Origin: Falsirhodobacter sp051195255
Lineage (GTDB): Bacteria > Pseudomonadota > Alphaproteobacteria > Rhodobacterales > Rhodobacteraceae
Reading direction: 5' to 3'
Assembly (NCBI RefSeq): GCF_051195255.1
Contig: NZ_JBNJLK010000010.1
Span: 72,381-136,380, forward strand
Length of the DNA stretch: 64,000 nucleotides
Positions 1 through 8,117 of this stretch are shown here, in pieces. The translations under genes and the position numbers were made by a program. Below the pieces are notes generated by a model. The model searched no databases and was not told where the DNA came from. It saw only the letters and a list, made by a program, of their open reading frames with translations. The number at the start of each line of letters is the position of its first letter. The first letter of the stretch is position 1.

Positions 1-132
1 GGCGGATGACGCGCTCCACGGCAGGGCGGCGTCGCGCAGCCAGCCGCGCAGATCCTGCGGAAGGTTGTCATAGCGCGCCATCGGGCTGACCGAGGTCCGC
101 CGTTTCAGGCTGGTGCACAGGTTGCGCCGCAT
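1..132 (-). CDS. DUF6525-like small protein, 5' part only (runs off window)
   Basis: The 44 visible codons start with ATG at 132 on the - strand and stay open to the window edge, so the C-terminus is missing. The peptide begins MRRNLCTSLKRRTSVSPMA and continues through a YDNLPQDLRGWLRDAALPW segment. This basic start followed by a 'YDxLPxxLRxWLxxAALPW' block is what I remember of the DUF6525 family, small proteins of unknown function in Rhodobacterales. The assignment rests on recall of that pattern. An AT-richer stretch just upstream (133-180) could hold its promoter, divergent from urtA. Confidence 0.55.
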   Translation of the reverse strand, partial: MRRNLCTSLKRRTSVSPMARYDNLPQDLRGWLRDAALPWSASSA

Positions 133-387
133 TCCGGTATATCCGTTATAGTATTACGTTACATCCCAGTTACGGAGGATTGGGCGAAAGGGCAACGGGA
201 TTTTTGCCGCCTTGGTTTTCGCCTTCTGCCTGCGAAACAGGCGGTGGGGATGCGCGCTGCCCGCTGCACAGGCAGATCCGGGCGCGTGGCCCTGAACGCC
301 CCGCCTTCGCTTGTCGGCTTCAGGATGATGATCCTATCACCGGAATACAGGCGGCACGAAGGACCGCCGCGAAGACAGGGTGGGGAC
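133..387. promoter_or_regulatory. Intergenic region between DUF6525-like gene and urtA
   Basis: This 255-base divergent spacer should carry the promoter of the urt-ure operon. A weak sigma-70-like candidate is TTGTCG at 311-316 with TATCAC at 335-340 (18-base spacing). The 133-170 part is AT-richer and may serve the gene on the left. A short hairpin repeat lies at 228-244. I saw no sigma-54 (GG-N10-GC) element or NtrC palindrome by eye, although nitrogen control would be expected. An in-frame ATG at 244 would lengthen UrtA, but that peptide has no signal-peptide character, so I treat this stretch as non-coding. Confidence 0.3.
228..244 (+). repeat. Hairpin repeat copy A (GCCTGCGAAACAGGCGG)
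   Basis: Seventeen bases here are identical to 21519-21535, in the same orientation. The core GCCTG-CGAAA-CAGGC is a perfect inverted repeat. Copy A lies in the urtA upstream region and copy B between xdhA and hpxO, so the two copies bracket most of the purine/urease cluster. Function is unknown. Confidence 0.5.
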
Positions 388-1683
388 ATGTTGAATTTGA
401 AATGCGTTGTGGCCGGCGCGGGGTTGGCGCTGGCGGTTTCCGGTGCGGCGGATGCGCAAACCGCACCCACGGGCGAGCCGATCAAGATCGGGGTGCTGCA
501 TTCGTTGTCCGGAACGATGGCCATCTCGGAAACCACGCTGAAGGACACTGTCCTGATGCTGGTGGACCAGCAGAACAAGGCGGGCGGCGTCCTGGGCCGC
601 CCGCTGGAAGCCGTCGTCGTGGACCCCGCCTCGGACTGGCCGCTGTTCGCCGAAAAGGCGCGCGAGCTGCTGACCGTGTCCGACGTGGACGTGATCTTCG
701 GCGCCTGGACCTCCGTCAGCCGCAAATCCGTCCTGCCGGTGCTGGAGGAGCTGAACGGCCTGATGTTCTACCCCGTCCAGTACGAGGGCGAGGAATCCTC
801 GAAGAACGTGTTCTACACCGGCGCCGCGCCCAACCAGCAGGCCATCCCCGCCGTCGACTACATGATGGAGGAGCTGGGCGTCGAGAAGTTCGCCCTTCTG
901 GGCACCGACTACGTCTATCCGCGGACCACGAACAACATCCTGTCGGCCTATCTGGGCGACAAGGGCGTGGCGGAGGGTGACATCTTCACCAACTACACCC
1001 CCTTCGGGCAATCGGACTGGTCCAAGATCGTGGCCGATGTCGTGGCGCTTGGCGCGGACGGCAAGCAGGTGGGTGTCATTTCCACCATCAACGGTGACGC
1101 CAATATCGGCTTCTACAAGGAACTGGCCGCCGCCGGTGTTTCGGCCGAGGATCTGCCCGTCATCGCCTTCTCGGTCGGTGAGGAGGAGCTGTCGGGCCTG
1201 GACACGACCAACCTTGTCGGCCACTTGGCCGCCTGGAACTATTTCGAGTCCGCCGACACGCCGGAAAACAAGGCCTTCATCGACGGCTGGCACGCCTTCA
1301 CCGGCGACGACACCCGCGTAACGAACGATCCCATGGAAGCCACCATGATCGGCTTCAAGATGTGGGTGCAGGCGGCGGAAAAGGCCGGCACCACCGATGT
1401 CGATGCGGTGCGCGAGGCGATGTATGGGCAGGAGGTTCCAAACCTGACCGGCGGCGTGGCCAAGATGCTGCCGAACCACCACCTGACCAAGCCCGTCCTG
1501 ATCGGCGAGATCCGCGACGACGGCCAGTTCGACATCATCAGCCAGACCGAACCCGTGGCCGGCGATGCCTGGACCGACTTCTTGCCCGACTCGGCGGTGC
1601 TGGAGGCCGATTGGCAGGAACTGGATTGTGGCATGTACAACACCGAAACCAAGACCTGCGTGCAGCAGAAGTCGAACTACTGA
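388..1683 (+). CDS. urtA: Urea ABC transporter substrate-binding protein UrtA
   Basis: Periplasmic urea-binding protein of the high-affinity Urt importer, 431 aa. The start at 388 is preceded by a purine-rich GGGTGGGG and gives a classic signal peptide (MLNLKCVVAGAGLALAVSGAADAQ). The mature part opens with IKIGVLHSLSGTMA and contains the FYPVQYEGEE block typical of UrtA/AmiC-like type I periplasmic binding proteins. It heads a + strand operon with urtB starting 13 bases downstream, followed by urtCDE and urease genes. That context makes urea, rather than a short amide or branched-chain amino acid, the likely ligand. An upstream in-frame ATG at 244 is rejected. Confidence 0.95.
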   Translation: MLNLKCVVAGAGLALAVSGAADAQTAPTGEPIKIGVLHSLSGTMAISETTLKDTVLMLVDQQNKAGGVLGRPLEAVVVDPASDWPLFAEKARELLTVSDVDVIFGAWTSVSRKSVLPVLEELNGLMFYPVQYEGEESSKNVFYTGAAPNQQAIPAVDYMMEELGVEKFALLGTDYVYPRTTNNILSAYLGDKGVAEGDIFTNYTPFGQSDWSKIVADVVALGADGKQVGVISTINGDANIGFYKELAAAGVSAEDLPVIAFSVGEEELSGLDTTNLVGHLAAWNYFESADTPENKAFIDGWHAFTGDDTRVTNDPMEATMIGFKMWVQAAEKAGTTDVDAVREAMYGQEVPNLTGGVAKMLPNHHLTKPVLIGEIRDDGQFDIISQTEPVAGDAWTDFLPDSAVLEADWQELDCGMYNTETKTCVQQKSNY

Positions 1684-1696
1684 CCCGAACGGATCG

Positions 1697-3589
1697 ATGA
1701 TGCGCGGATTGCTGCCCCTTCTGCTGGCGCTGGTGCTGGCTTTGCCCGCCCATGCGCAAGACGTGGCGGCCGTGCTGGACGCGCATCGCGAGCAGATCGA
1801 GAAGCCGTCGCGCACCACCATCGGCCCGGTGATCGACGCGCTGGCCGCCAGCGGCGACCCGCGGGCCGCGACGGTTCTGGCCGCGTGGGAGGATCGTCGC
1901 CTTGGCGTGCTGGAGGATGGCACCTTCGTGCTGACCGACGGCGACACGGTGACAAACCTTGCGGGCCAGCCGGTGGAGGGCAAGGCCACAACCCTGCGGC
2001 CGAATGCCGGGGTGCGGGGCCTGATTTCGGGGGCGCTGGTGCAGTTCCAGCTGACCGATCCCGATCCGGCGGCGCGGGTGGCGGCCATCGACGCCATCGC
2101 CCGCAACCCGTCGGCCGACCACCTTCCGCTGGTGCGCGCCGCGCTGGCCAAGGCGCCCGATCCGGCCCTGTCGCGGCTGGAACGCCTGCTGACCCTGCGC
2201 TTCGATCCCGATCCGGCGGTGCGGGTGGCGGCGATCGAAAGCTTCGGCTCCACCCTCTCGCTGGACGTGCGGGCGGCGTTGAACCCGCTGCTCGCCACCA
2301 CCCGCGTGGCGACGCTGGGGGAACCGCAAGGCAACATCGCCCGAAAGATCCCCCTGTCCGAACTGGGGCGCGAGGGGGCCTATGACCTTCTGGTGCAGGC
2401 GAACCTCGCCCCCGCCCGCCTGACGCGTGAGGGTGCGCAGCAGGCGCTGGTCGCCCACATCCAGAACGGTCAGGTCGCGGGCATCCCCGTCGCCCGCCTG
2501 AACACGCAGGACGCCCGCGACGACGCCTATTCCGCACTGGAAGCCTCGGGCGCCGTGCCCCCGGCCGCGACCGAGGATGAGGTGGACGCCGCCCTCGCCT
2601 CCGCCACCATCGCCGATGTCTATGCCGAACCCGACGCGCAGGTGACGGACGCCGCCCGCGCCGCCTTGCGCGGCATCGGCACCAAGGTGGGCGCGATGCA
2701 GTTCGCGGACCTGACGCTGGATGCGGTGTCGCTCGCCTCCATCTACTTCCTGGCGGCCATCGGCCTCGCCATCACCTTCGGCGTCATGCGCGTCATCAAC
2801 ATGGCGCATGGCGAATTCATCATGATGGGCGCCTATACCGGCTACGTGGTGCAGCAGGTCGTGCCGAACTACACCCTGTCGCTGGTGATCGCGCTGCCGC
2901 TGGCCTTTCTTGTCACCTTCGCGGCCGGCGTCGCGCTGGAACGGCTGGTGATCCGCCATCTTTACAAACGCCCGCTGGAAACCCTGCTGGCCACCTTTGG
3001 CGTGTCGATCATGCTGCAACAGCTGGCCAAGAACATCTTCGGAACCCAGGCCCGCCCCCTGACCGCGCCGGACTGGCTGTCGGGATCGCTCGTGATCAAC
3101 GACGTGGTGCAGGTCAGCTGGATCCGCGTGGCAATCTTCGTGCTGGCACTCCTGTTCCTCGGCCTCTACCTCTTCATCATGCGCCGCACCCGTCTGGGGC
3201 TGGAGGTGCGGGCCGTGCAGCAGAACCCGACCATGGCGGCGTCCATGGGCATATCCCCTGGCCGGATCAACATGCTGGCCTTCGGGCTGGGGTCGGGCAT
3301 CGCGGGGATCGCCGGGGTGGCCATCGGCCTGTTCGCGCAGGTGACGTCGGAACTGGGGCAGCAATACATCGTGCAAAGCTTCATGACCGTGGTCGTGGGG
3401 GGCGTGGGGTCGATCTTCGGCACGCTGGCCGGGGCCGCGCTGATCGGCTTCCTGCAAAAGGGGATCGAGTGGCTGAATCCGTCGAACACCCTTGCCGCGC
3501 AGACCTACATGATCCTGTTCATCATCATCTTCATCCAGTTCCGGCCGCGGGGCATCATCGCCCTGAAGGGCCGCGCGGCGGGGGACTGA
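1697..3589 (+). CDS. urtB: Urea ABC transporter permease UrtB
   Basis: Inner-membrane permease of the urea importer, 630 aa. This is the long UrtB form. An N-terminal signal-like segment (LLPLLLALVLALPAHA) and a roughly 300-residue soluble alpha-helical, HEAT-like part (repeated DPDPAARVAAIDAIA and DPDPAVRVAAIESF units) precede the LivH-type membrane domain (from about residue 340). Two ATGs in a row (1697 and 1700) are possible starts; the first is used. The gene sits between urtA and urtC, with one base between its stop and urtC. The long soluble N-terminus distinguishes it from ordinary LivH and agrees with the urea assignment. Confidence 0.94.
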   Translation: MMRGLLPLLLALVLALPAHAQDVAAVLDAHREQIEKPSRTTIGPVIDALAASGDPRAATVLAAWEDRRLGVLEDGTFVLTDGDTVTNLAGQPVEGKATTLRPNAGVRGLISGALVQFQLTDPDPAARVAAIDAIARNPSADHLPLVRAALAKAPDPALSRLERLLTLRFDPDPAVRVAAIESFGSTLSLDVRAALNPLLATTRVATLGEPQGNIARKIPLSELGREGAYDLLVQANLAPARLTREGAQQALVAHIQNGQVAGIPVARLNTQDARDDAYSALEASGAVPPAATEDEVDAALASATIADVYAEPDAQVTDAARAALRGIGTKVGAMQFADLTLDAVSLASIYFLAAIGLAITFGVMRVINMAHGEFIMMGAYTGYVVQQVVPNYTLSLVIALPLAFLVTFAAGVALERLVIRHLYKRPLETLLATFGVSIMLQQLAKNIFGTQARPLTAPDWLSGSLVINDVVQVSWIRVAIFVLALLFLGLYLFIMRRTRLGLEVRAVQQNPTMAASMGISPGRINMLAFGLGSGIAGIAGVAIGLFAQVTSELGQQYIVQSFMTVVVGGVGSIFGTLAGAALIGFLQKGIEWLNPSNTLAAQTYMILFIIIFIQFRPRGIIALKGRAAGD

Positions 3590-3590
3590 C

Positions 3591-4703
3591 ATGCGCCGTT
3601 CGACCCTGATCTTCCTGGCGCTGCTCGCCGCCTTCACCGTGATCGTCACGCTGATGGCCGGGGGCGGGATGATGTCCACCTCGTTCGTGAAGACGCTGGG
3701 GATGACGCTGTGCCTGTGCCTCGCGGCCGTGGCGATGGACCTCGTCTGGGGCTATGCGGGTATCCTGAGCCTTGGCCACATGGCGTTCTTCGCGCTTGGC
3801 GGCTACATGATCGGCATGTGGCTGATGTACGCGCGGACCGAAGGTATCGTGGTGCAGGCCCTGTCCGGCAGCCCCCTTCCCCCCACGGCCGAGGAGATCC
3901 GGCAGGGCATCGGCGGCCAGATCTTCGGCGTCGTCGGCACCTCCGACATCCCCCTGATCTGGAGCTTTGCGCATTCCCTGCCGTTGCAACTGCTGCTGGT
4001 CGTGCTGGTGCCCGGCCTGCTGGCGGCGGTCTTCGGCTGGCTCGCGTTCCGCAGCCGCGTCACGGGCGTCTACCTGTCGATCCTGACGCAGGCGATGACG
4101 CTGGCGCTGGCGCTGTACCTGTTCCAGAACGACAGCGGGTTGCGGGGCAACAACGGGCTGTCGGGGTTGCAGAACCTGCCGGGCGTGTCCGCCTCGCAGG
4201 ATGCGACGTCGCTGTGGCTGTTCTGGGCGTCGGCCTTGGCGCTGGCCTTGGGCTATCTGCTGGCGGCTTGGGTGGTGGGCGGCAAGTTCGGGTCCGTGAT
4301 CCGCGCGATCCGGGACGATGAACAGCGGGTCCGCTTCCTCGGCTATCCGGTCGAAGGGTTCAAGCTGTTCGTCTTCACCCTGACGGCCGTGATCGCGGCC
4401 ATCGCCGGCGCGCTTTATTACCCGCAGGCCGGCATCATCAACCCGGCCGAAATGATGCCCATCGCCTCCGTCTACCTTGCGGTCTGGGTCGCGATCGGCG
4501 GGCGCGGGCGGCTTTATGGCGCGGTGATCGGGGCGGCGGTGGTGTCGCTTCTGTCCAGCTGGTTCACGGGCGGGCGGGCGCCGTCCATCCCCTTGGGCTT
4601 CTACACCATCGACTGGGTGGACTGGTGGCAGGTGCTGCTGGGCCTTGCCTTCGTGCTGGTCACGCTGCTGGCACCGAAGGGCATCGGGGGGCTGTTCCGA
4701 TGA
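3591..4703 (+). CDS. urtC: Urea ABC transporter permease UrtC
   Basis: Second integral-membrane permease of the urea importer, LivM-type, 370 aa. It is hydrophobic throughout, with about ten predicted membrane spans, and has the conserved LivM block AMDLVWGYAGILSLGHMAFFA near residues 45-65 and the GLQNLPG segment in the centre. Its last bases overlap the urtD start (ATGA at 4700-4703), consistent with translational coupling. It pairs with UrtB to form the channel energised by UrtD and UrtE. Confidence 0.95.
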   Translation: MRRSTLIFLALLAAFTVIVTLMAGGGMMSTSFVKTLGMTLCLCLAAVAMDLVWGYAGILSLGHMAFFALGGYMIGMWLMYARTEGIVVQALSGSPLPPTAEEIRQGIGGQIFGVVGTSDIPLIWSFAHSLPLQLLLVVLVPGLLAAVFGWLAFRSRVTGVYLSILTQAMTLALALYLFQNDSGLRGNNGLSGLQNLPGVSASQDATSLWLFWASALALALGYLLAAWVVGGKFGSVIRAIRDDEQRVRFLGYPVEGFKLFVFTLTAVIAAIAGALYYPQAGIINPAEMMPIASVYLAVWVAIGGRGRLYGAVIGAAVVSLLSSWFTGGRAPSIPLGFYTIDWVDWWQVLLGLAFVLVTLLAPKGIGGLFR

Positions 4704-5443
4704 GCGCTTTGCTGGAGGTGCGCGGCGTCTCCGTCAGCTTTGAGGGGTTTCGCGCGATCAACAACCTGTCCTTTGCCATCGACAAGGCCGAGTTGCGGGC
4801 TGTGATCGGCCCGAACGGCGCGGGCAAGACGACCTTCATGGACATCGTGACGGGCAAGACGCGGCCCGACGCAGGCGACGTGATCTTTGGCGACCCGCCC
4901 CGCTCCCTTTTGCGGATGACCGAGGCGCAGATCGCCCGCGCCGGCGTCGGCCGCAAGTTCCAGCGCCCCACCGTGTTCGAGGATCAGAGCGTCTTCGCCA
5001 ACCTGATGATGGCCCTGCACGCCCCGCGCAATCCCTTCGCCGTGCTGCGCTTCCGCCCCACGTCCCGCCACCGCGACCGGGTGGAGGATCTGGCCGAGGA
5101 GGTGGGCCTTGCCCCCCACCTGCCGCGCATTGCCGGAGAGCTGTCGCACGGGCAGAAGCAATGGCTGGAGATCGGGATGCTTCTGGCGCAGGAACCGCAA
5201 CTGCTGCTGGTGGACGAACCCGCCGCCGGCATGACGCTGGCCGAACGCGAGCACACGACCACCCTGCTGCGCCGTCTCGCCACCACGCGCGCCGTGGTGG
5301 TGGTCGAACATGACATGGAGTTCGTGCGCCGGCTGGACTGCCGCGTGACGGTGCTGCACGAAGGTTCGGTGCTGGCCGAAGGATCATTGGACCACGTGAC
5401 CGCCGACAGCCAGGTGATCGACGTTTATCTGGGGCGCGGATGA
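4700..5443 (+). CDS. urtD: Urea ABC transporter ATPase UrtD
   Basis: Cytoplasmic LivG-type ATPase, 247 aa. It has Walker A GPNGAGKTT, a signature LSHGQKQWLEIGMLL (the LSHGQ variant is usual for UrtD) and Walker B LLLVDEPAAGM, followed by the switch His in VVVEHDMEF. The start at 4700 overlaps the urtC stop, and the end overlaps urtE by four bases. Longer in-frame starts upstream would run inside urtC and are rejected. It works as a heterodimer with UrtE on the UrtBC permease. Confidence 0.95.
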   Translation: MSALLEVRGVSVSFEGFRAINNLSFAIDKAELRAVIGPNGAGKTTFMDIVTGKTRPDAGDVIFGDPPRSLLRMTEAQIARAGVGRKFQRPTVFEDQSVFANLMMALHAPRNPFAVLRFRPTSRHRDRVEDLAEEVGLAPHLPRIAGELSHGQKQWLEIGMLLAQEPQLLLVDEPAAGMTLAEREHTTTLLRRLATTRAVVVVEHDMEFVRRLDCRVTVLHEGSVLAEGSLDHVTADSQVIDVYLGRG

Positions 5444-6135
5444 TGCTGAAGACCGAAGGCCTGACCCTGCATTACGGCGGCAGCCAGATCCTGCACGGCA
5501 TCGACATGGAGGCGCGGGCCGGAGAGGTGACCTGCATCATGGGCAACAACGGCATGGGGAAGACCTCGCTGCTGAAGGCCATTGCGGGAACGCATCCACG
5601 ATCCGGCGGGCAGGTCTGGCTGGACGGGGAGGAGCTTGGTCTCCTGCGCCCCGAGGCGCTGGCGAAACGGGGCGTGGCCGTGGTGCCGCAGGGCCGCATG
5701 ATCTTCCCGCTGCTGACGGTGACCGAAAATCTTCAGACTGCCCTCGCCACCCGGCCCAAGCCCCACAAGATCCCCGAGGAGGTCTACGACCTCTTCCCCG
5801 TCCTGCGCGACATGGGCGGGCGGCGCGGGGGCGATCTTTCCGGCGGGCAGCAGCAGCAGCTGGCGATCGCGCGGGCGATGATGATGAACCCGAAGCTTCT
5901 GCTGCTGGACGAACCGACCGAAGGCATCCAGCCCAACATCATCCAGCAGATCGGCCGGGTGATCCGCTATCTGCGCGACAAGGGCGACATCGCAATCGTG
6001 CTGGTCGAACAGTATTTCGACTTCGCCTATGACCTGGCCGATCACGTCTACATCCTGAAGCGCGGCACGGTGGACGTGTCCGGCGCGCGGGACGTGTTGG
6101 GGCGGGACCGGATGAAGGCGGCGGTGTCGGTGTGA
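5440..6135 (+). CDS. urtE: Urea ABC transporter ATPase UrtE
   Basis: Cytoplasmic LivF-type ATPase, 231 aa. It has Walker A GNNGMGKTSLL (GMGKT is typical of UrtE), a Q-loop VVPQGRMIFPLLTV, signature LSGGQQQQLAIARAM, and Walker B LLLLDEPTEGIQPNI. The GIQPNIIQ block is characteristic of UrtE. It overlaps urtD upstream and ureD downstream (GTGA at 6132-6135), so the transporter and the urease genes form one tightly coupled transcription unit. Confidence 0.95.
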   Translation: MMLKTEGLTLHYGGSQILHGIDMEARAGEVTCIMGNNGMGKTSLLKAIAGTHPRSGGQVWLDGEELGLLRPEALAKRGVAVVPQGRMIFPLLTVTENLQTALATRPKPHKIPEEVYDLFPVLRDMGGRRGGDLSGGQQQQLAIARAMMMNPKLLLLDEPTEGIQPNIIQQIGRVIRYLRDKGDIAIVLVEQYFDFAYDLADHVYILKRGTVDVSGARDVLGRDRMKAAVSV

Positions 6136-6926
6136 ACGCGCCGGTGCGCATGGAACGCAGCGCTGGCAAGGCCCATGCGGCGCTGGCGATGCAGGGCGGG
6201 CGGATGCGCCTGACCGCGCTGCGCCAGCAGGGATCCGCAAAGGCGATCCTGCCGCGGGTGGAGGGGCCGCCCGAGGTCGTGTTCCTCAACACCTCCGGCG
6301 GGCTGACGGGCGGGGACCGGCTGGAGATGTCCTTGGACGTGACGGGCCGCGCCGTGGCCACGACGCAGACGGCGGAACGCGCCTATGACGCCGGGGGCGG
6401 CGTGGCGACGGTGCGGGTGTCGCACCGGGTGGATGGCTGGCTGGACTGGCTGCCGCAGGAAACGATCCTGTATGATCGCGCGCAGGTGGACCGCATCACC
6501 CGCATCGACCTTGCCCCGAACGCCGGCTGCCTGATGCTGGAGATGCTGGTGCTGGGCCGCGCCGCGATGGGCGAAACGGTCCGCGACCTGCACCTTTCGG
6601 ACCGGCGAGAGGTGTGGTGCGACGGCCGCCCCGTTCTGCTGGAATGGCTGCGGCTGAACGATGGGGCGCTTCAGGCGGGTCCGGCGGGGCTGGCAGGCTC
6701 GCGGGCGATCGCGACGCTTGCCATGGTCGGTCCGGGCGCGGAAGATGCGCTGGACCGCGCTCGAGCCGCTTTGGGAGTGGAGGGGGTGGAGGCCGCGGCC
6801 TCGGCCTTTGACGGCAAGATGGTGGTGCGGATGCGGGCGGGCGATGGCTGGCCGCTGCGCCGGCAGGTGGCGCAACTGCTGCGGGCCTTGCGTGGGGCGC
6901 CCCTGCCCCGCGTTTGGCAGATATGA
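6132..6926 (+). CDS. ureD: Urease accessory protein UreD
   Basis: UreD (UreH) chaperone that binds apo-urease and recruits UreF and UreG for nickel insertion, 264 aa. The start is a GTG sharing bases with the urtE stop. Recognisable UreD features are FLNTSGGLTGGDRLEM near residue 55, TTQTAERAYDA near residue 77, and WLPQETILYD near residue 105. It precedes ureA by ten bases. UreD is encoded with the structural genes here, whereas its partners UreF and UreG are on the opposite strand at 9.8-11 kb. Confidence 0.94.
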   Translation: MNAPVRMERSAGKAHAALAMQGGRMRLTALRQQGSAKAILPRVEGPPEVVFLNTSGGLTGGDRLEMSLDVTGRAVATTQTAERAYDAGGGVATVRVSHRVDGWLDWLPQETILYDRAQVDRITRIDLAPNAGCLMLEMLVLGRAAMGETVRDLHLSDRREVWCDGRPVLLEWLRLNDGALQAGPAGLAGSRAIATLAMVGPGAEDALDRARAALGVEGVEAAASAFDGKMVVRMRAGDGWPLRRQVAQLLRALRGAPLPRVWQI

Positions 6927-6936
6927 AGGAACGACG

Positions 6937-7239
6937 ATGAATCTGACGCCAAGGGAACGCGACAAGCTGATGGTCAGCCTGGCCGCCATGGTGGCCCGGG
7001 GCCGGCTGGAACGGGGGGTGAAGCTGAACCACCCCGAGGCGATGGCCCTGATCACCGATTTCGTGGTGGAAGGCGCGCGGGACGGACGCTCCGTCGCCGA
7101 CCTGATGGAAGCGGGCGGACAGGTCCTGACCGCCGACCAGTGCATGCCCGGCATCCCCGAGATGATCCACGCCATCCAGGTCGAGGCGACCTTCCCCGAC
7201 GGCACGAAGCTCGTCACCGTCCACCATCCCATCCGCTGA
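6937..7239 (+). CDS. ureA: Urease gamma subunit UreA
   Basis: Small structural subunit of urease, 100 aa, the family's usual length. It begins MNLTPRERDKLMVSLAAMVA and contains GLKLNHPEA-like (GVKLNHPEA) and PDGTKLVTVHHPI segments diagnostic of UreA. The ATG at 6937 follows AAGGA. It is separated from ureB by ureJ rather than fused to it as in some lineages. Confidence 0.96.
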   Translation: MNLTPRERDKLMVSLAAMVARGRLERGVKLNHPEAMALITDFVVEGARDGRSVADLMEAGGQVLTADQCMPGIPEMIHAIQVEATFPDGTKLVTVHHPIR

Positions 7240-7245
7240 GGTTTC

Positions 7246-7800
7246 ATGAAACATCTCCTGACACTCGCCCTGATCCTGTCGCCCACGCTGGCGCTGGCCC
7301 ATGCGGGGCATGACCATGGCAGCCCGTTCCAGGCGGGCCTGACCCATCCGATCGGCGGGACGGACCACGTGCTGGCGATGGTGGCCGTCGGCCTTTGGGC
7401 GGCGGTGACGGGCGGGCGGGCCTTGTGGGCGATGCCACTGACCTTCGTGGCCGCCATGGTTCTGGGTGGGGCGATGGGCATGGCGGGGGTGGCCCTTCCG
7501 GCGGTGGAGCCGATGATCCTCGCCTCCGTCATCATCGTGGGGGTGGCGGCGGCGCTGGCGCTGCGTCCGGGTCCGGCCGTCGCTCTGGCGGCGCTGGCGG
7601 TGTTCGGCGTGGCCCACGGTCATGCCCACGGGGCCGAAGGGCCGCAGGGCCAGATGGTCGGCTATGCCGCGGGCTTCGTGATCGCGACGGCGGGCCTGCA
7701 TCTGGCGGGCATCGGCGCGGGCCTTGCGCTGCACCGCTTCGCGCGCGTGCTGGGCGCGGCGGCCGCGGCCGGTGGCGTCCTTCTGGCCTTCGGGGGCTGA
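7246..7800 (+). CDS. ureJ: HupE/UreJ-family putative nickel permease
   Basis: A 184-aa hydrophobic protein with a signal-like N-terminus, the metal-binding signature HAGHDHGSPFQAGLTHPIGGTDH (residues about 20-42) and a second His-rich loop GVAHGHAHGAEGPQG near residue 125. It has about six membrane spans, as expected for the HupE/UreJ family of secondary nickel (or cobalt) transporters. Its position between ureA and ureB, with only a few bases on either side, points to nickel supply for urease. It could also be named hupE. Confidence 0.88.
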   Translation: MKHLLTLALILSPTLALAHAGHDHGSPFQAGLTHPIGGTDHVLAMVAVGLWAAVTGGRALWAMPLTFVAAMVLGGAMGMAGVALPAVEPMILASVIIVGVAAALALRPGPAVALAALAVFGVAHGHAHGAEGPQGQMVGYAAGFVIATAGLHLAGIGAGLALHRFARVLGAAAAAGGVLLAFGG

Positions 7801-7802
7801 GG

Positions 7803-8117
7803 ATGATCCCCGGAGAGGTCTTTCCTGCCGCGGGCACCCTGACGCTGAACGCGGGTGCGGCGGCCATCACGATCATGGTCGCGAACACGGGCGACCGGCC
7901 GGTGCAGGTCGGATCTCATTATCACTTCGCGGAAACCAACGGGGGGCTGGACTTCGACCGGGCCGCCGCGCGCGGATACCGGCTGGACATTCCCGCCGGC
8001 ACCGCCGTCCGGTTCGAGCCCGGCCAGCGGCGCGAGGTGCAGCTTGTGCCACTTGGGGGCACGCGCGAGGTCTGGGGCTTCAACGGTCAGGTCATGGGGA
8101 CGCTCGATGCCGGTTGA
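7803..8117 (+). CDS. ureB: Urease beta subunit UreB
   Basis: Structural beta subunit, 104 aa. It begins MIPGEVFPAAGTLTLN and contains the hallmark VGSHYHFAETN, ARGYRLDIPAGTAVRFEPG and VWGFNGQVMG segments. The ATG at 7803 lies two bases after the ureJ stop. Its 3' end overlaps the ureC start by 11 bases, the common UreB/UreC coupling. Confidence 0.96.
   Translation: MIPGEVFPAAGTLTLNAGAAAITIMVANTGDRPVQVGSHYHFAETNGGLDFDRAAARGYRLDIPAGTAVRFEPGQRREVQLVPLGGTREVWGFNGQVMGTLDAG

Noticed and set aside
244..387. Upstream ATG extension of UrtA
   Set aside because: The added 48 residues are Arg-rich and would bury the signal peptide that begins at 388, which has a good ribosome-binding site.
133..387. 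Possible riboswitch (guanidine or purine type) upstream of urt-ure
   Set aside because: I saw no ykkC-type or purine-aptamer conserved core by eye. The only structured element is a short generic hairpin. A covariance search (Infernal) would be needed to exclude it fully.
337..2337. 666-codon antisense reading frame over urtA/urtB
   Set aside because: It is a shadow of GC-rich coding DNA: His/Arg/Gly-rich composition, no family motif, no ribosome-binding site and full overlap with clear urt genes.
1538..3679. 713-codon antisense frame over urtB
   Set aside because: It is rich in His/Asp/Gly/Gln, which is typical of the complement of a membrane-permease gene, and has no plausible domain.
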